64,000 nt of DNA from Diphasiastrum complanatum (taxonomy: Eukaryota > Streptophyta > Lycopodiopsida > Lycopodiales > Lycopodiaceae), in the NCBI GenBank assembly GCA_029204225.1, contig CM055096.1, positions 66,190,370-66,254,369 on the forward strand, written 5' to 3'. Positions 45,571-60,584 of this stretch are shown here, piece by piece. Positions within the stretch are counted from its first letter, which is position 1, and each line of letters opens with the position of its first letter. The position numbers and the translations under genes are program-made. The notes below the pieces were generated by a model. It did not search any database. It was not told where the DNA came from and saw only the letters and a program-made list of their open reading frames with translations.

Positions 45571-48500
45571 AGAACGCACATGTTCTAGCAAGCAATGGTA
45601 GACATGGCAAGGGTATGAGTCAATCGGTGAATGAAGCAAAAGCTGGGAGAGATGTGGTTGTTAGTATAGACGATGACGTTCTTGCTAAGCTGACAGATAA
45701 GTCGAATCAAAGTGGTAGCCATGATGCATTGAGAAATCAGGATCAGACAGGAAGCACACGCGTTCTTGCAGGTCAATATGGTTGCGATAAAACTCCTCTG
45801 AGAAAAAGGAGTATCAAGGGCGACAGTGAGAGTAGAAGAGCTCGGCTCTCTGATTCGGAAAAGGAGAAACGCTGTGAAGTTGGACTACAGGAAGTGAAAG
45901 GCCCTAGTTTGGGCAATTCTGGTCAGATGTTAATCTCTAGTAGCAATCAAAATACAGAATTCAAGACTGGCTCCCAAATGTTTACCGCAAATTCTAACGT
46001 GGATCCTCCAGCAAGGATCATTGGAGAGTTTTTGGAGAAGCAAAGGATATCTGGGCAAAAATCGATTGACCTTGATATGGATATGGAAGAGTTGGCACCT
46101 GAGGAGATGGTGCTTCTGCGAAATGAAGAGCTCAACAAACCTTTTGAAAGTAAGATGATCTCTGTGTCAGAAGATTCCATCAGCTTTCAAGTGCGGGACC
46201 TTAGTAAGAAATCGCTTGGTAGCATTACAGAGAGCAATAACGACGGAGCTAATTCGCTACGTAGATCTTCTTTGAATGGAGTTACAGATGGTAAAGATCT
46301 CGTGTTTTCATCGCCCAGAGGCCCAGCTTCTAGCAACGATGACAGTGATGAATCCACTGAGGAGCAAGTCCTGCCACCACATGGAACAAATTACCTGAGA
46401 CTCAAGAACAATTCTCGACTGTTTGATCCGCCTCATTTGCAGGAAGCAAAGCAAAAGACAGCGGCGATCAAGACAAGCTCCCTAGAAAAGAGAGGAGCAT
46501 CAGTTCAGCCAAAATCCACCCAGCTCAAGTCAGCCATCCTACATAAGACAGGCTTACTCCAGAAGATGGATGATGGGATTGAAGAGCCAGATCCTCTTAT
46601 GGATGAGGATCTTCCCAAAAATTTTACAAAATCACGATGGAACATATGGTCGTATTTGGAATGGGGATTATTTTTCATTCTTGTAGCTGGAATAGTTTCT
46701 ACAACAACCATTCCATATCTCAAACGCAGGTATCCTCTGGGGCTTCCCCTTTGGAAGTGGATTTTGATGGGCTTTATATTGTTCTGTGGCCGTTTGATGT
46801 CTAGCTGGATCATAGAGATATTTGTATATTGTATGGAGCAAAATTTTCTGTTACGGAAGAAAGTTCTGTATTTTGTGTATGGTTTACGGAAAGGAGTTCA
46901 GAACTGCCTTTGGCTTGCATCATCCCTCCTAGGATGGCACTTTTTGCTAGATCCAAAGGTTTCTCGGGAAATTTCAAACAACAGTAAGGCACTCGGATAC
47001 GTGACCAAGGTGCTGGAATGTTTTCTGATAGCAGCTGTCATTTGGCTTGTAAAACTGCTGTGCGTGAAAATGCTCGCCTCTTCCTATCATGTTAGTAACT
47101 ACTTCGAAAGAATTCATGAATCTCTTTTTAATCAATACGTGCTTGAGAGGCTCTCTGCATTTCCTGTCATCGAGCTTTTGAGGGATATTGAAGAGCATCA
47201 GATACTCATGGAGGAAGTTGCAGGATTTGAGAGAGCAGGAGCTAAAGCATCCGGACTTGTTAAAATTCCGTTCAAAGATCTTCCCAAAAGCGAACTACTC
47301 AAAACTGACTTGCTGAAAAAAAGTGGAATGATTGGTGGAGGTAAAAGCCAAATGATCAATGACGGAAAAGCAAATAACAAGAGAGATGATGGTATCAGCA
47401 TTGAACACCTTCATAGGCTTAATCAGAAGAACGTTTCAGCATGGAACATGAAACGCTTGATGAAGATAGTTACACATACACAACTGTCGACTTTAGCTCG
47501 ATCTATAGACGACAGTGCAGATCCACAAGAGGACAAAGAAATAAAAAATGAACAGCAGGCCAAAGCAGCTGCAAAAGAGATCTTCAAAAATGTTGCTAAA
47601 GCTCGGTCTAGGTAAAAGTGGATCATTCTCTTTTCGCACAATGTCTCGTTAGACTTTAGTCCTAAATGAGCTATACAAAATTTTGTGAGCGACCAGTAAT
47701 TTCCACTCGTGACCATAAAGCGTTTGTCAATAGGTACATTGTGCAAGAAGACCTCATGCGGTTCATGAAGGAGGACGAGGCGCGGAGGGCGTTTTTGCTC
47801 TTTGATGGTGCTCATGAGACTGGACGAATCACAAAACAATCTCTTAAAGATTGGGTGGTAAGACTGGTTGCCGTGCTACATGCCAACATTGTATAGAAAT
47901 TCCATGATCGTCAGCTGTAAGATGGATGTAAACTAAATCCTCAACATAGCCTGTGCAGAATGGGGACATATATACTAATAAAGTTTGCAACTTATACACA
48001 ATTTGTGATATCCCTTTTTTATCTCATTTAAAAAGAAAAGTTCTTTGGATCATTGACAAAGTGATGTATTGCTGTACCGGAATACTAAATCTTTACAGTT
48101 TGTGTTAGTCTTTTTTTTCTCTCACTTAAAAAGAAAAGTACTTTGGATTGACAAAGTGATGTATTGCTGTACCGGAATACTAAATCTTTTTCTTATGCCG
48201 CAGGTGCGGGTCTACAGGGAAAGAAGAGCACTCGCACTTTCTTTGAATGATAGTAAAACGGCTGTCATAAAGCTCCACCGGATAATTGACGTCATGGTTG
48301 CGATCATCATTGTTATTATTTGGCTTTTGGTTTTGGGGATTGCAACCACTCACCTACTCGTTTTCATCTCCTCGCAGCTACTTCTCATTGTGTTTGTGTT
48401 TGGAAACACTTGCAAGACTATGTTTGAGGCGATTGTCTTCCTGTTTGTCATGCACCCTTTCGACGTCGGAGATCGCTGTGTGGTTGATGGAGTTCAGGTG

Positions 48501-49518
48501 ATTAAACAACACCTAGAATTCGAAACTATTTTCTTGGCCTTTCATTGTCATGGCTACTCGTTGAATCCAGATTTTTTTTGTTGGCATCTGGGAATCCCTA
48601 CCTATTCCCTCACAACTCCAAGTTTGAATTAGCTTTATTTGATTACAAGGAACCAATTTACAATACAGTCAATCCTAATGCTTCCAGTAATAAGTAACTA
48701 CTCACATCTGATTTCACTCTTATGCAACCGCAAATTTTTGTCTACATTGTGCCGATAAGACTAGACTATAATGGAGGTGCTTTCATGTGCAGATGATGGT
48801 AGAGGAAATGAACATTCTATCAACTTTGTTCTTCCGATATGATAATGGTTCCAAAATCTGGTTTCCCAACGCACTCTTGTCAACCAAGTCCATAATGAAC
48901 TTCTATCGAACTCCAGATGTAGGCGACTCTTTCGATTTTGCAGTCCATGTCTCTACCTCTGTTGAGAAAATTACTGCACTCAAAGAGAAAATAGCGAGGT
49001 ACGTACTTTTTCATTGTTGTCATGGTTCTTACATCTTACACCACTGTTTTCCAAGATGTATTTTCCAGCCTTGGCCAAGTCAGTATGATCCATGTACACG
49101 TGTATATGTAATACTTGTAGTGATAACCCAGAAGTTATATTTTGCCAAGTATAGCGTTCTTTCAGTAGTCAGATTGTTTATTTCCTTGTTTTTTCTGAAT
49201 GTAGGGCATGCATAAGATACACATTGCTGACTTTTGTTATTTGGCAGCTACATTAAAACTAAACCTAGTCAGTGGAGTTCCACTCACAACATTGTTGTGA
49301 AAGAGATTGACGACATGAATAAAATGAGGATGTCGCTATGGCTTGAGCATGCAGCCAACGTTCTAGACCCTGGGGACAAACAAATCCACAGGTCCGACCT
49401 TATTTTTGAATTGAAACGGTATTTCAGTGAGCTTGAGATTGAATATCACCTGCCACCACAGGAAGTGCATCTAAAGGGCAGCTTGACAGATCACATCGGT
49501 TCTACCCGTACTCTGTGA
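45567..49518 (+). CDS. MSL: MscS-like mechanosensitive ion channel, plasma-membrane type (MSL10-like)
   Basis: Five exons join in frame: 45567-47611, 47734-47857, 48204-48497, 48793-48998 and 49248-49518, all with GT-AG introns, giving about 979 residues. The channel opens under membrane tension and passes mainly anions. A long hydrophilic N-terminus (about 1-350) is followed by four predicted transmembrane segments (WSYLEWGLFFILVAGIV, LWKWILMGFILFCG, the LRKGVQNCLWLASSLLGW region, LECFLIAAVIWLVKLL). Then come a cytoplasmic loop with NVSAWNMKRLM, TM5 (VMVAIIIVIIWLLVLGIATT) and the pore-lining TM6 region (SSQLLLIVFVFGNTCKTMFEAIVFLFVMHPFDVGDRC). The MscS beta domain follows (VVDGVQ, MMVEEMNIL, NALLSTKSIMNFYR). 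Splice sites were fixed by matching recalled Arabidopsis MSL10 junctions such as WVV/RERRALAL. The N-terminus is longer than in MSL10. It is the only intact multi-exon gene here. Confidence 0.93.
48014..48190 (+). repeat. Tandem duplication at the 3' end of MSL intron 2
   Basis: About 80 bp (TTAAAAAGAAAAG ... GTGATGTATTGCTGTACCGG ... ATACTAAATCTTT) occurs at about 48014-48094 and 48111-48190. Each copy ends in a branch-site-like CTAAAT and a pyrimidine stretch. The first leads to a TTTACAG acceptor-like site at 48098, the second to the real acceptor at 48203. Confidence 0.85.
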
Positions 49519-51230
49519 AACAAACTGACAGATGAGAGCTATACATTACAATGATATGTGCTTTGAGCTGCAAAAAAAGCTACATTCCCATTAGATGACA
49601 TACAACTTACAGACTGTACATTCAGAGAAAGTAATGCCAAGAAAGATTTTTTTTCTCTTAGGATTTCTAAACTCAACAGGTAGTTTTGAAAGATTCTTAG
49701 TCATGCAGAGTTTTCTGCCATTCACTGTTTACTACTATTGTGATACAGAAGTATATCTTGCAGCTTGAATCACCAGCGTCACTGGTTTGTAGTCAAGGAT
49801 ATGTCTACTGACATTTTTCTTTCATTACTCAGAGCTAAGAGCAATTGTATAGTTCAATACTTTGCATCACCTATGTGTCACTATCCATGGCTACACCATG
49901 TAGTCCTATATTTTTACAAGCCTGCACTGTGGACTCAAATCCGCCCCACCATGGCAACAAAATGTGTCAAGAATATATTGCATAAGCAGTGGACCTCCTG
50001 GTACAACACCTCTTGCTTGCATAGTCTTATGGACATCATGCATTCTCTCAAATGTGGGCAAGTAGTGAATCCATGTGTCTAGAGAACATCGAAACATAGA
50101 CAAACAGTATCACTTATGAGCAAAGATACAATTTTTAAACACTATGTGCCTCCACAAAAGAATATAACATAAGGAGATAATTAGATGAGACCTATGAACA
50201 TGATTCAATCTACTGCTGTTTTTTTATTTGAAACGTTTTGAGGATATTTTGTTATCCAATTGCATAAAAAAATCAATTCTTTAAAGAGGTAATGAATACT
50301 TTGTGACTATTGTGCCTGGTTTTTCAACATCTTAAAAAGCAGAATATGCATCTTCTTTTTTCAAAATCCCTGTGCTGCGCTTTCTGGCCTACGTGTCAAG
50401 CATCAGACGTATGACTGCCATGTGTCAACAGTTCCACACAGGTAGAACAAAGTCAAACCGCTTATTACGCTTCGTAATGTACATGTGAAAAAAGTTAAAG
50501 TATCCACTACGTAATGGAATGTGCCAGGCAGAGGACATTCTGCCCGATTGAGGTTTCCAAAAATTTTGAGGCCTAGCTCCTTTGGGCAAATTCTGGAGGG
50601 CTAAGCCTAAAAATTTTTGGAAGGCCAAATCGGGCAGAATGTCCTCTGCTCGACACCTTCAATAATTTGTAACACCAATTCATAATTTTAAGACAAACAA
50701 CTTCTTACGACTTGGTAAATGAAAAAAAAAAACATTGTGTGGCATTGCTATGCTAGTGTTTTTTTTCCAATATAAAATGACCTGTGGATTGACGGGTCGG
50801 GCCAAAAATGTAAGTGTGGCATAGCCACATGTTTTTGTTGTTAAAGCAAGATAATGGGCCCACATTCTCGATTGTCGAGTGGGTGTAGTATAGCCATGAG
50901 GTCCACATTCTAGGTGGTCGAGTGCTGCTGGAGCAGTTCAAAAAAGGACTATGTCCTCACGACGTGCAATGTCGCATGGCACATGGTAGTGATTTGTTGT
51001 AGAAAATGGTTACCAAGTGTGAAGGCAATTGGTTGTACTAAAAGGCTAGTTTTGATTCACATTGATTGATTATCATCAATACCAAGATTATTTACAATAA
51101 GCATGCTAGGAAACTATTCAAGTTCAATTAATAAAAATAGAAAAAATGGCTAGTTAGAAATGGGATTTTTGGTCAATGACACTTTGATTATCACAAAATT
51201 ATAATGTCGGAGCATATTGATTTAGATTGA
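49519..51230. other. MSL 3' region and spacer
   Basis: The first few hundred bases are presumably 3' untranslated sequence. A 105-residue plus frame at 49765-50082 has no motif. The foldback at 50528-50649 is listed separately. Confidence 0.5.
50528..50649. repeat. 122-bp foldback with perfect 22-bp outer arms
   Basis: 50528-50549 and 50628-50649 are exact reverse complements (GCAGAGGACATTCTGCCCGA on the left). Pairing continues inward through TTCCAAAAATTTT with few mismatches. It may be a MITE or the stem of a hairpin transcript. Confidence 0.8.
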
Positions 51231-52610
51231 TATTTGAAAGTAAGTTTCTCAACCAAATTGCTTCCTTTGTAGTTTGTGAGGCTGCGATATACTTTGATTC
51301 TATAAAAGATTAGTGAAGAACTTTATGAGCAAGCTTCTCAAGTTACTGTTTTGGAAAAGGCTGAAAGCAAGCATTCTTTGAAGCCATGTTGTACTAATGG
51401 AGGAGGGGAAAAATTCATGTCAATTAGTACGTTGGTTCAAAGTGGCGTGTTGCTGGATTTTTTGGGTGTTCAAAGTGGCAAGCTGCTAGTTTTTTTCTTA
51501 AAGATGGTGGACATCAGATTCAGCCATGGTTTATTGATCATTTTCAGCCTATGTTACATCGTGAGCATCCTATTATACATCGGGAACTGCCTACGGAAGG
51601 TTTTTGGACAACAAGGTCCACATTTGGAACACTTTGGACAACAAAGTGTTGGTGATTTTGTGGCTATCAAAACATCTTTTTACCTTGGTGGAAACACACA
51701 TGCCTGACCAAAATTAGTACCTTATTCTGATTTTCCTGTTTTGATGCTTACTTCTTATGATGACAGTGCTGCCTTACCCAGTGTTGGTGAGCAGATCATT
51801 GATAGTAAGATTCGGGAGGATGTGATGGTAAAAGACTATCGTACTCTTCTTTATGTTTCTCGTGGTAAGACGACTTATGGAATCATGTGGGAACCATTGA
51901 TGGATTGCAAATCCATAATTCGGCTTGTGGCTGGTTTTTTGGTTACCTACTTTGGATGGAGCATGCTTGTCTTCACTCTTCGACTTGATGCTAGCACACT
52001 TCGTATTCTACATCTCTTCTACATCGGGCATGATTGGGGCTAAGATTTTGGCTACTTTGACTACTTCGAGTTGGAGTTTTTTTTTGGCTACATGAAGTTT
52101 TTGGCAGCAAGCAATTTTTCCATTCTACTTCATGTCATGTTATGTTTTTTACATTATCATTTAAGGAGGGTGTTAGAAATAATAAATGATAATGTTAATT
52201 TCCCATAGGTTACTTTGACCCAAAAGGTCGAGACTTGCGTAGCCATGGGTTAGGTTTATTATTTAGACCATGTTAAGTTAGTTTTAGCTAAGTTTGACCC
52301 GATTTTGGTCTAGTAGTAACTCGTGGGTCCAAGTAAAGTCTAATTATGTTAAGGGGCCCTATCTTGACTTTTGGGGGTGCCCTATAATTAGTAGTGGATA
52401 AGCTTAGGGTTTGGAAGGTTCTAGAACTTAGGGTTTTGAAGAGTTTAGGCCCTTGGAAGGCCTATTTATACTCATTATTCATTTGTAATTCATTCCCTTT
52501 CTAGCATTGCTACTACTTTCTCTCTCCTTGAGGGCGCCTACTAACCCTCTCCATCTTCTTTTATATGGAGATTGAATGTCAGAAGGATCTTGACACTTTG
52601 ATTTCCTACA
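51231..52610 (+). mobile_element. 3' end of a decayed LTR retrotransposon
   Basis: A purine tract TTAAGGAGGG (52161-52170) is followed by an LTR-like segment starting TGTTAGAAAT (52171) and ending TTTCCTACA (52610). Upstream, around 51741-51910, IIDSKIREDVMVKDY and YGIMWEPL look like a worn chromodomain-type end of gypsy pol, though this is weak. No 5' part is seen. Confidence 0.55.
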
Positions 52611-55417
<2,807 letters not shown>

Positions 55418-55756
55418 TGCCTACATTGGCAAATCTAGCCATGTAGAATATTGTACATTTTGTCAATATTGTTTGTTGGTTACTTGAATGGCCAAAGTGC
55501 CACTTGTACATACACACCTAAAGTAGGTTACCACGAGTCAAGAGGAGTGTTTGTGTCTATTTGGTAGTGATTCCTACTTTGTAGGATCTAGACCATGATT
55601 TATGATGAGATTTGTACCTACCATGCACCTACCAAGCATGACTCTTGGATCTAGGCTAGGGTTTTCACATTAGGGCAAGAAAGTGGAGTCTACTTCCCTA
55701 TTACATGCTGGATTTTCACCTAACTTTGCAAAGGAAGTGTGTTTTACTATGTATTC

Positions 55757-56410
55757 TGTGAAGGATTTCAGATCATTCAAGATCCAATCCATGTCCCAAA
55801 TCTTTGGTTACAATAAGGACCAAACCAACAATCCTGCCAATGTAGAAAAATCAGCATCTACATACAAAATGAGATGCAAACTCTAAGAGATATTGATCAA
55901 ACATGAACCAAAACATAAAATATGTTTGTTGTCCGTACAATTATAGTACCCTACTATATTTCACACATGTGGAACCGAAAATAGCAATAAATGATCATTC
56001 TACACATAGAATTGCAAGATAACACCAAGATAGTGCACCAATGAGTAGTAGAACCCAAAGAGAACCATGTATAATGATGAAATGAGAGAGAGAAGAGAGA
56101 AGATGTGTCTCTCCACGAGTTACATCCTTTTATAGAGTTTCCAAACCCTATTTGGCCACTTGACTTTCCCTCTAAAATGTAACCCCTGCTATTTTTGGGT
56201 CAAGATTCAATGTACCCAAAGTTCAAATTTGAATCTCTCTCAAACTCGACTACCAACTTTCCCACACTTTCCAAAAGTGTTTATTGAATGTATTTTAAAC
56301 TAATATAACTTCAAAAAGTTTATCTCTAAGTCTAAAATGAGTTTTGGCCTCTTATTGACAATTTACCAAAATGTGACTAAACTAGACTAAACTAGTTGAA
56401 ATCTCTCACA
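55757..56410 (-). repeat. 3' LTR of Copia element 2
   Basis: TGTGAAGG start and CTCTCACA end, 654 bp, flanked outside by TATTC. Confidence 0.93.
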
Positions 56411-57059
56411 CTCCCTCTTCAACTAGTTTTGGCATAGTTTTGACAATAGAACTTTGATCCAACTTTAGAATGATCTCCATCCTAAGTATAGATCTTCTTT
56501 CTAAGGTTCTAAAGTATCTTTCATAATTGATATAGAGAATAGTGTCCAAATTGGATGCTTCACTATTTCTTACATCAATTTTATACATCAAGATATAACT
56601 AGAACATGAAGAACCAAATAGAAATTGAATGAAATGATTCCTCCATGTTTCAAACTTTGAACTCTCTGAAAAATTACAGCAACCAAACAATAAATGTGAG
56701 TGATGACCATTTGCTTGCTTGTCTCCTCCAACTTTGTCCTTTCTTGATATGTCTTCACTATAAAACTCCATGAATGAGCCTCCATCTCCATCTTGCCACA
56801 AGAAACCATTAAACCTTGGAAATCCATGAGTAGGTGAGTACATTGATGATGCAAATCCAGCATCACATGACTCCATAAACCAAGTAGTTTGCACTAGTCC
56901 ATCTTCAAGATCTACTTGACACAAAAAAATGACCATGAATTCACCAAAAATTGACAATCTCCAAGTATTGGCACCAAGTAGCTCAAGACTTGAGAACTTA
57001 TTTATGGATGAGTGACATAATGAACCTCCAATAACTTCATTTCCATCTAAAAAAGCCAA
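56406..57059 (-). CDS. 217-residue frame at the 3' end of Copia element 2, unknown
   Basis: An open frame from ATG at 57059 to a stop whose bases fall in the first bases of the 3' LTR. The purine tract is therefore translated as its final VEEG. I recognise no RNase H, integrase or envelope motif. It is rich in F, S and G with one hydrophobic stretch (FGEFMVIFLCQV). It may be rearranged pol sequence read in a new frame, or a captured segment. Nothing shows that it is translated. The 89-residue frame at 57037-57306 just upstream is equally unassigned. Confidence 0.3.
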   Translation of the reverse strand: MAFLDGNEVIGGSLCHSSINKFSSLELLGANTWRLSIFGEFMVIFLCQVDLEDGLVQTTWFMESCDAGFASSMYSPTHGFPRFNGFLWQDGDGGSFMEFYSEDISRKDKVGGDKQANGHHSHLLFGCCNFSESSKFETWRNHFIQFLFGSSCSSYILMYKIDVRNSEASNLDTILYINYERYFRTLERRSILRMEIILKLDQSSIVKTMPKLVEEGV

Positions 57060-57526
57060 CCAAGAATGCTAGTACAACTCCAACAATAAGATATTGCAAG
57101 ACAATGTAGCTAGTTTGTCCATATCTTGACAATTTGCACACATCCACATGAAATAGCTCAAACATGAGATAGAACAAGTAAAGTAAACTTGAACAACACT
57201 TCCTTGCTGCTCCTTTGAGCTTACTTGAGTCTTCAATAAGCTGCAAAAACAGATCCATAACATCTTTTCCAAATAACGTTCCTTTGATGCTCTTGACTAG
57301 TTCCAAATTGCCATCTTACCTTTTGTGTCGTTGAAGCCCTTTGAGACCAACCTCTTGATCTTCCTCTTGATCATCAAAGTCATTAAACAGACTTTATTTT
57401 CCAGATCCATTACTTGCTTTTTCAGTATGAAAAACATGAGAACCAATATCCACTTGCATAGCATCATCTACACAAGAAAATTCCTCAAAACATGTGAATA
57501 AAGCAAAGTGAGTCGCTTCCACTTGC

Positions 57527-59983
57527 TTACTCTTTCTCTTGATCATCAAAGATATGAATATGTTCAGACCTGAACCTCTGGAAATACTCCCTCTCAAACA
57601 TATGATCTAGATCCAACAAGATTTCATTAATGCTTGATCTCGATCTCCCACAAAGGTTAGTGAAAACAATGTCACCAATGTCACCATCATAAATCAAAAG
57701 ATAGATTCCAAACTTTCCATCCAACATGAAGTAGAGTAGGTGAAGATGAGTATCAAACCTAATAAATCCAGCCTTCTTGAGTCCATACAAAACCTCAATA
57801 AGCTCACCAATGATATCTCCCTTGCCTTGAAAAAATTGCCTCTCGATTTGCTCCATGTAGTCTTCTCCAACCAACCTTTTGTCATTTTGATCATGAGTGA
57901 TCAATTCACAATCATAGAATCCTTTGAGTTGATGAAGAGATGTGAGATCCATGCCTTGGATCTTCCCAAGAGCCAATCTTCCATTGTTCTTTCCTTCATA
58001 AGACTCCCTCTTAATGATTGCATCATAAGAAGTAGAAATCTCAAAGACATTAGAAGCCATGAAAAAAATGATTAGTACTTTCAACATAAGAATGATTGAA
58101 GTACTCCCTTTTTTCAAACAAGTACTTCTACTCAATGTTTTAGGTAATGACTCATATGATAATGATTCTTCCTCACTATCATTCACAATGACATCATTCA
58201 AAGTACATCCTACTTTGAACTCTTCACATACTTCTCTTCTTCTTGACTTGTGACTATCTTCCTCACCAAGTCTCTTGATAGAACCATTTGATCTACTCTC
58301 TTTATGAAGACATGTGACTCCACTTGCTGGAAAAATGACTTTCTTGGAATCATAACAAAAGAATGTAGAAGAACCACCTCCTTCATGCATGCACCTAGCA
58401 ACATCCTTTTCCATATGATCAAAGAAATCATTAACAACAATCTTTTCCAAGGAAGAACCTTCACCTCCATTGATGAAGTTAGCTCTTTCCTTACCTTTTG
58501 CATGCTTGCACTTGCCATGAAGAACCATTGAAACACCATCATTATCCTCAAGACTAGCCAAGTTAGCACAAAGATGAACATCTCCAAGAAGCATATTAGA
58601 TCTTGACCTAGATCTAGCATAAGGAAGCTTGTTAGACTTTGCATAAGATCCACCAATCTTATTGATGCTAAAAGGTAACTTTGGAAAGTGGAGACCAATC
58701 TCCTTTTCCACTCCATCCTTTTTGTTAGCCATAACAAAAGCATCAAGCTTGAAAAGTCTACCTTGTCTATTGCCCCTAGCAACCAAGATTTCTTCCTTTG
58801 TAATGAAACAATCATCACCACCAAACTTTACCATGTATCCTTTCTCTATCATTTGACCAACACCTATCAAATTCTTTGAAAGTGAAGAAATGTAAAGAAC
58901 ACCATCAAGTCTTGCTTTCCTATTAGTAGAGAGACAAATAGGAATTGAACCAATACCTTTCATCACACACTCACCACCATTGGCCATGTGAATTGCTTTC
59001 TTGGCTCCATTATAAGTGACCAAAGAAGTAAAGAACTCCTTGTGACTAGTCATGTGTGAGCTAGCTCCACTATCAATCCACCATGAATCTTTGTCACCTT
59101 CACTTGATATTGGACTTGATGAACACATAAAAAGAGAATCACCACCACCTGGATCCTCATCATTAGTAATAAAGTTGATTTGCTTGCTACCTTCACCTCT
59201 TTGCTTCTTCAAACATTCATTTGCAAAATGCCCTATGATTCCACAATAAAAGCATTTCAACTTAGACCTATCTTTCTTTTTGCCAAAAGAAGAAGTCTCA
59301 CCTTGATCTTGACCTTTAGACCACTTGCCTTTGCCTTTGCCCTTGAACTTGCCTTTGATGAACATAGCATCCTCTTCATAATGAGATGTTGATGTAGATC
59401 CACCTCCTCGTGATTGAAGCCTATACTCCTCATTCACCAAGATCTCTTGCAAATCCACAATACTTGGCAAAGTCTTTTGAATAGCAAAACTTTGAACAAG
59501 ATTAGCATGATCATCCAACAAGCCATTAAGTATAACTTGAACAAGCTCTACCTCCTTAATGCTTTCATCAATACACGCTAACTCATCATTGAATGCTTTA
59601 ACCCTCAAAACAAAAGCATGAGTACTCTCTTCCTTCTTTTGCAAACTTTGAAAGATTTGCCTCCTAAGAGTAAGCACTCTTGATGTAGACTTGGATTCAT
59701 AAAGCTTCTTCAAAGCTTCCCAAGCCTCCAAAGATGATGTGCACTTACCAACCTTGAGAAGTTCATTGGTAACATTCATCTTGATCATGTGTAGAGATTT
59801 CTTTGCTCTCTTGTCATACCTCACTTGATCTTGTTGAGTTGCTGGTCTCTCCTCCAAACCTACAACAATCTCCATCAACTCATTCATCTCCAATAAGGAC
59901 TCCATCCTCACCTTACAAGTAGAATAGTTGATTGAGGTAAGCCTATCATTGCTCTCCAACATAAATCCACCACTTGTAGCCAT
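57527..59983 (-). CDS. Copia gag-protease polyprotein with collapsed RT remnant (818 residues)
   Basis: ATG at 59983 lies just downstream of the primer site. Residues 1-190 are UBN2-type gag (NYSTCKVRMESLL, AWEALKKLYES, VQVILNGL). Residues 205-243 are a basic GK-rich linker, and 244-257 a CCHC knuckle (CFYCGIIGHFANEC). About residues 301-311 carry the protease active site WWIDSGASSHM, followed by the usual GAG-pre-integrase-like start. No integrase core follows. Near residues 715-780, LYGLKKAG, then LLIYDGDIGDIVFTN, look like reverse transcriptase blocks with the catalytic Y-V-D-D altered. The frame nevertheless stays open for 818 codons. This would make particles and protease but not copy or integrate itself: a non-autonomous element using another's enzymes, or a recently dead one. 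Confidence 0.8.
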   Translation of the reverse strand: MATSGGFMLESNDRLTSINYSTCKVRMESLLEMNELMEIVVGLEERPATQQDQVRYDKRAKKSLHMIKMNVTNELLKVGKCTSSLEAWEALKKLYESKSTSRVLTLRRQIFQSLQKKEESTHAFVLRVKAFNDELACIDESIKEVELVQVILNGLLDDHANLVQSFAIQKTLPSIVDLQEILVNEEYRLQSRGGGSTSTSHYEEDAMFIKGKFKGKGKGKWSKGQDQGETSSFGKKKDRSKLKCFYCGIIGHFANECLKKQRGEGSKQINFITNDEDPGGGDSLFMCSSSPISSEGDKDSWWIDSGASSHMTSHKEFFTSLVTYNGAKKAIHMANGGECVMKGIGSIPICLSTNRKARLDGVLYISSLSKNLIGVGQMIEKGYMVKFGGDDCFITKEEILVARGNRQGRLFKLDAFVMANKKDGVEKEIGLHFPKLPFSINKIGGSYAKSNKLPYARSRSRSNMLLGDVHLCANLASLEDNDGVSMVLHGKCKHAKGKERANFINGGEGSSLEKIVVNDFFDHMEKDVARCMHEGGGSSTFFCYDSKKVIFPASGVTCLHKESRSNGSIKRLGEEDSHKSRRREVCEEFKVGCTLNDVIVNDSEEESLSYESLPKTLSRSTCLKKGSTSIILMLKVLIIFFMASNVFEISTSYDAIIKRESYEGKNNGRLALGKIQGMDLTSLHQLKGFYDCELITHDQNDKRLVGEDYMEQIERQFFQGKGDIIGELIEVLYGLKKAGFIRFDTHLHLLYFMLDGKFGIYLLIYDGDIGDIVFTNLCGRSRSSINEILLDLDHMFEREYFQRFRSEHIHIFDDQEKE

Positions 59984-60584
59984 GTTGAAGTGACCTGATC
60001 TTCTCTTTCAACCTGTTCCAATGCACAAAGAACTCTCTTGAATGTCAAAAAATGAACTCAAGAAGAAATCACAAAGATATGGAACCTCTCAAATCTCTTC
60101 TAGCACTTCTAACTAGAAAATCAACACATAGAATAGTGAAATCTTGATCAACCTATGATCTATCCTAAATCTAATGATTCTTGCCACTTCCTAAGATTGA
60201 AACACACTCAAATGAAGTTCAGTAACCTCACAAACTAGAGATCCAATCAAAATTAGGGTTTTGACAAAATCACAAAAAATTGAATATCTCAAATTCTACA
60301 TGCAATTTCTAGAAACTTGGTATATCTTCTTGTAGACTCCAATGAAACCTTCCTAATGTACCAAAAATCATCTAATTCCAGTAAGCCAAGTGTAAAATCA
60401 TAATTGATCAAGTATCTAACCCTATATTAAGTTTTGACCTACAAAAGATCAATTCTACACATGCAAAAATGCTGATTTTTGAGTAGAGATCAATCTAGCA
60501 TGCTCTAGCATTGGTAGCTCCTCCAAATCCTTGCTAAAGATGGCTGATCCTTTCATAATCTGAAACACAAGAGCTCTAATACCA

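Noticed and set aside
49765-50082. 105-residue plus frame behind MSL as a small gene
   Set aside because: Composition looks random and a minus frame overlaps it; probably 3' untranslated or spacer DNA.
58210-58824. 204-residue minus frame inside the Copia 2 polyprotein
   Set aside because: It overlaps the 818-codon frame that has gag, zinc knuckle and protease motifs; this one has none.
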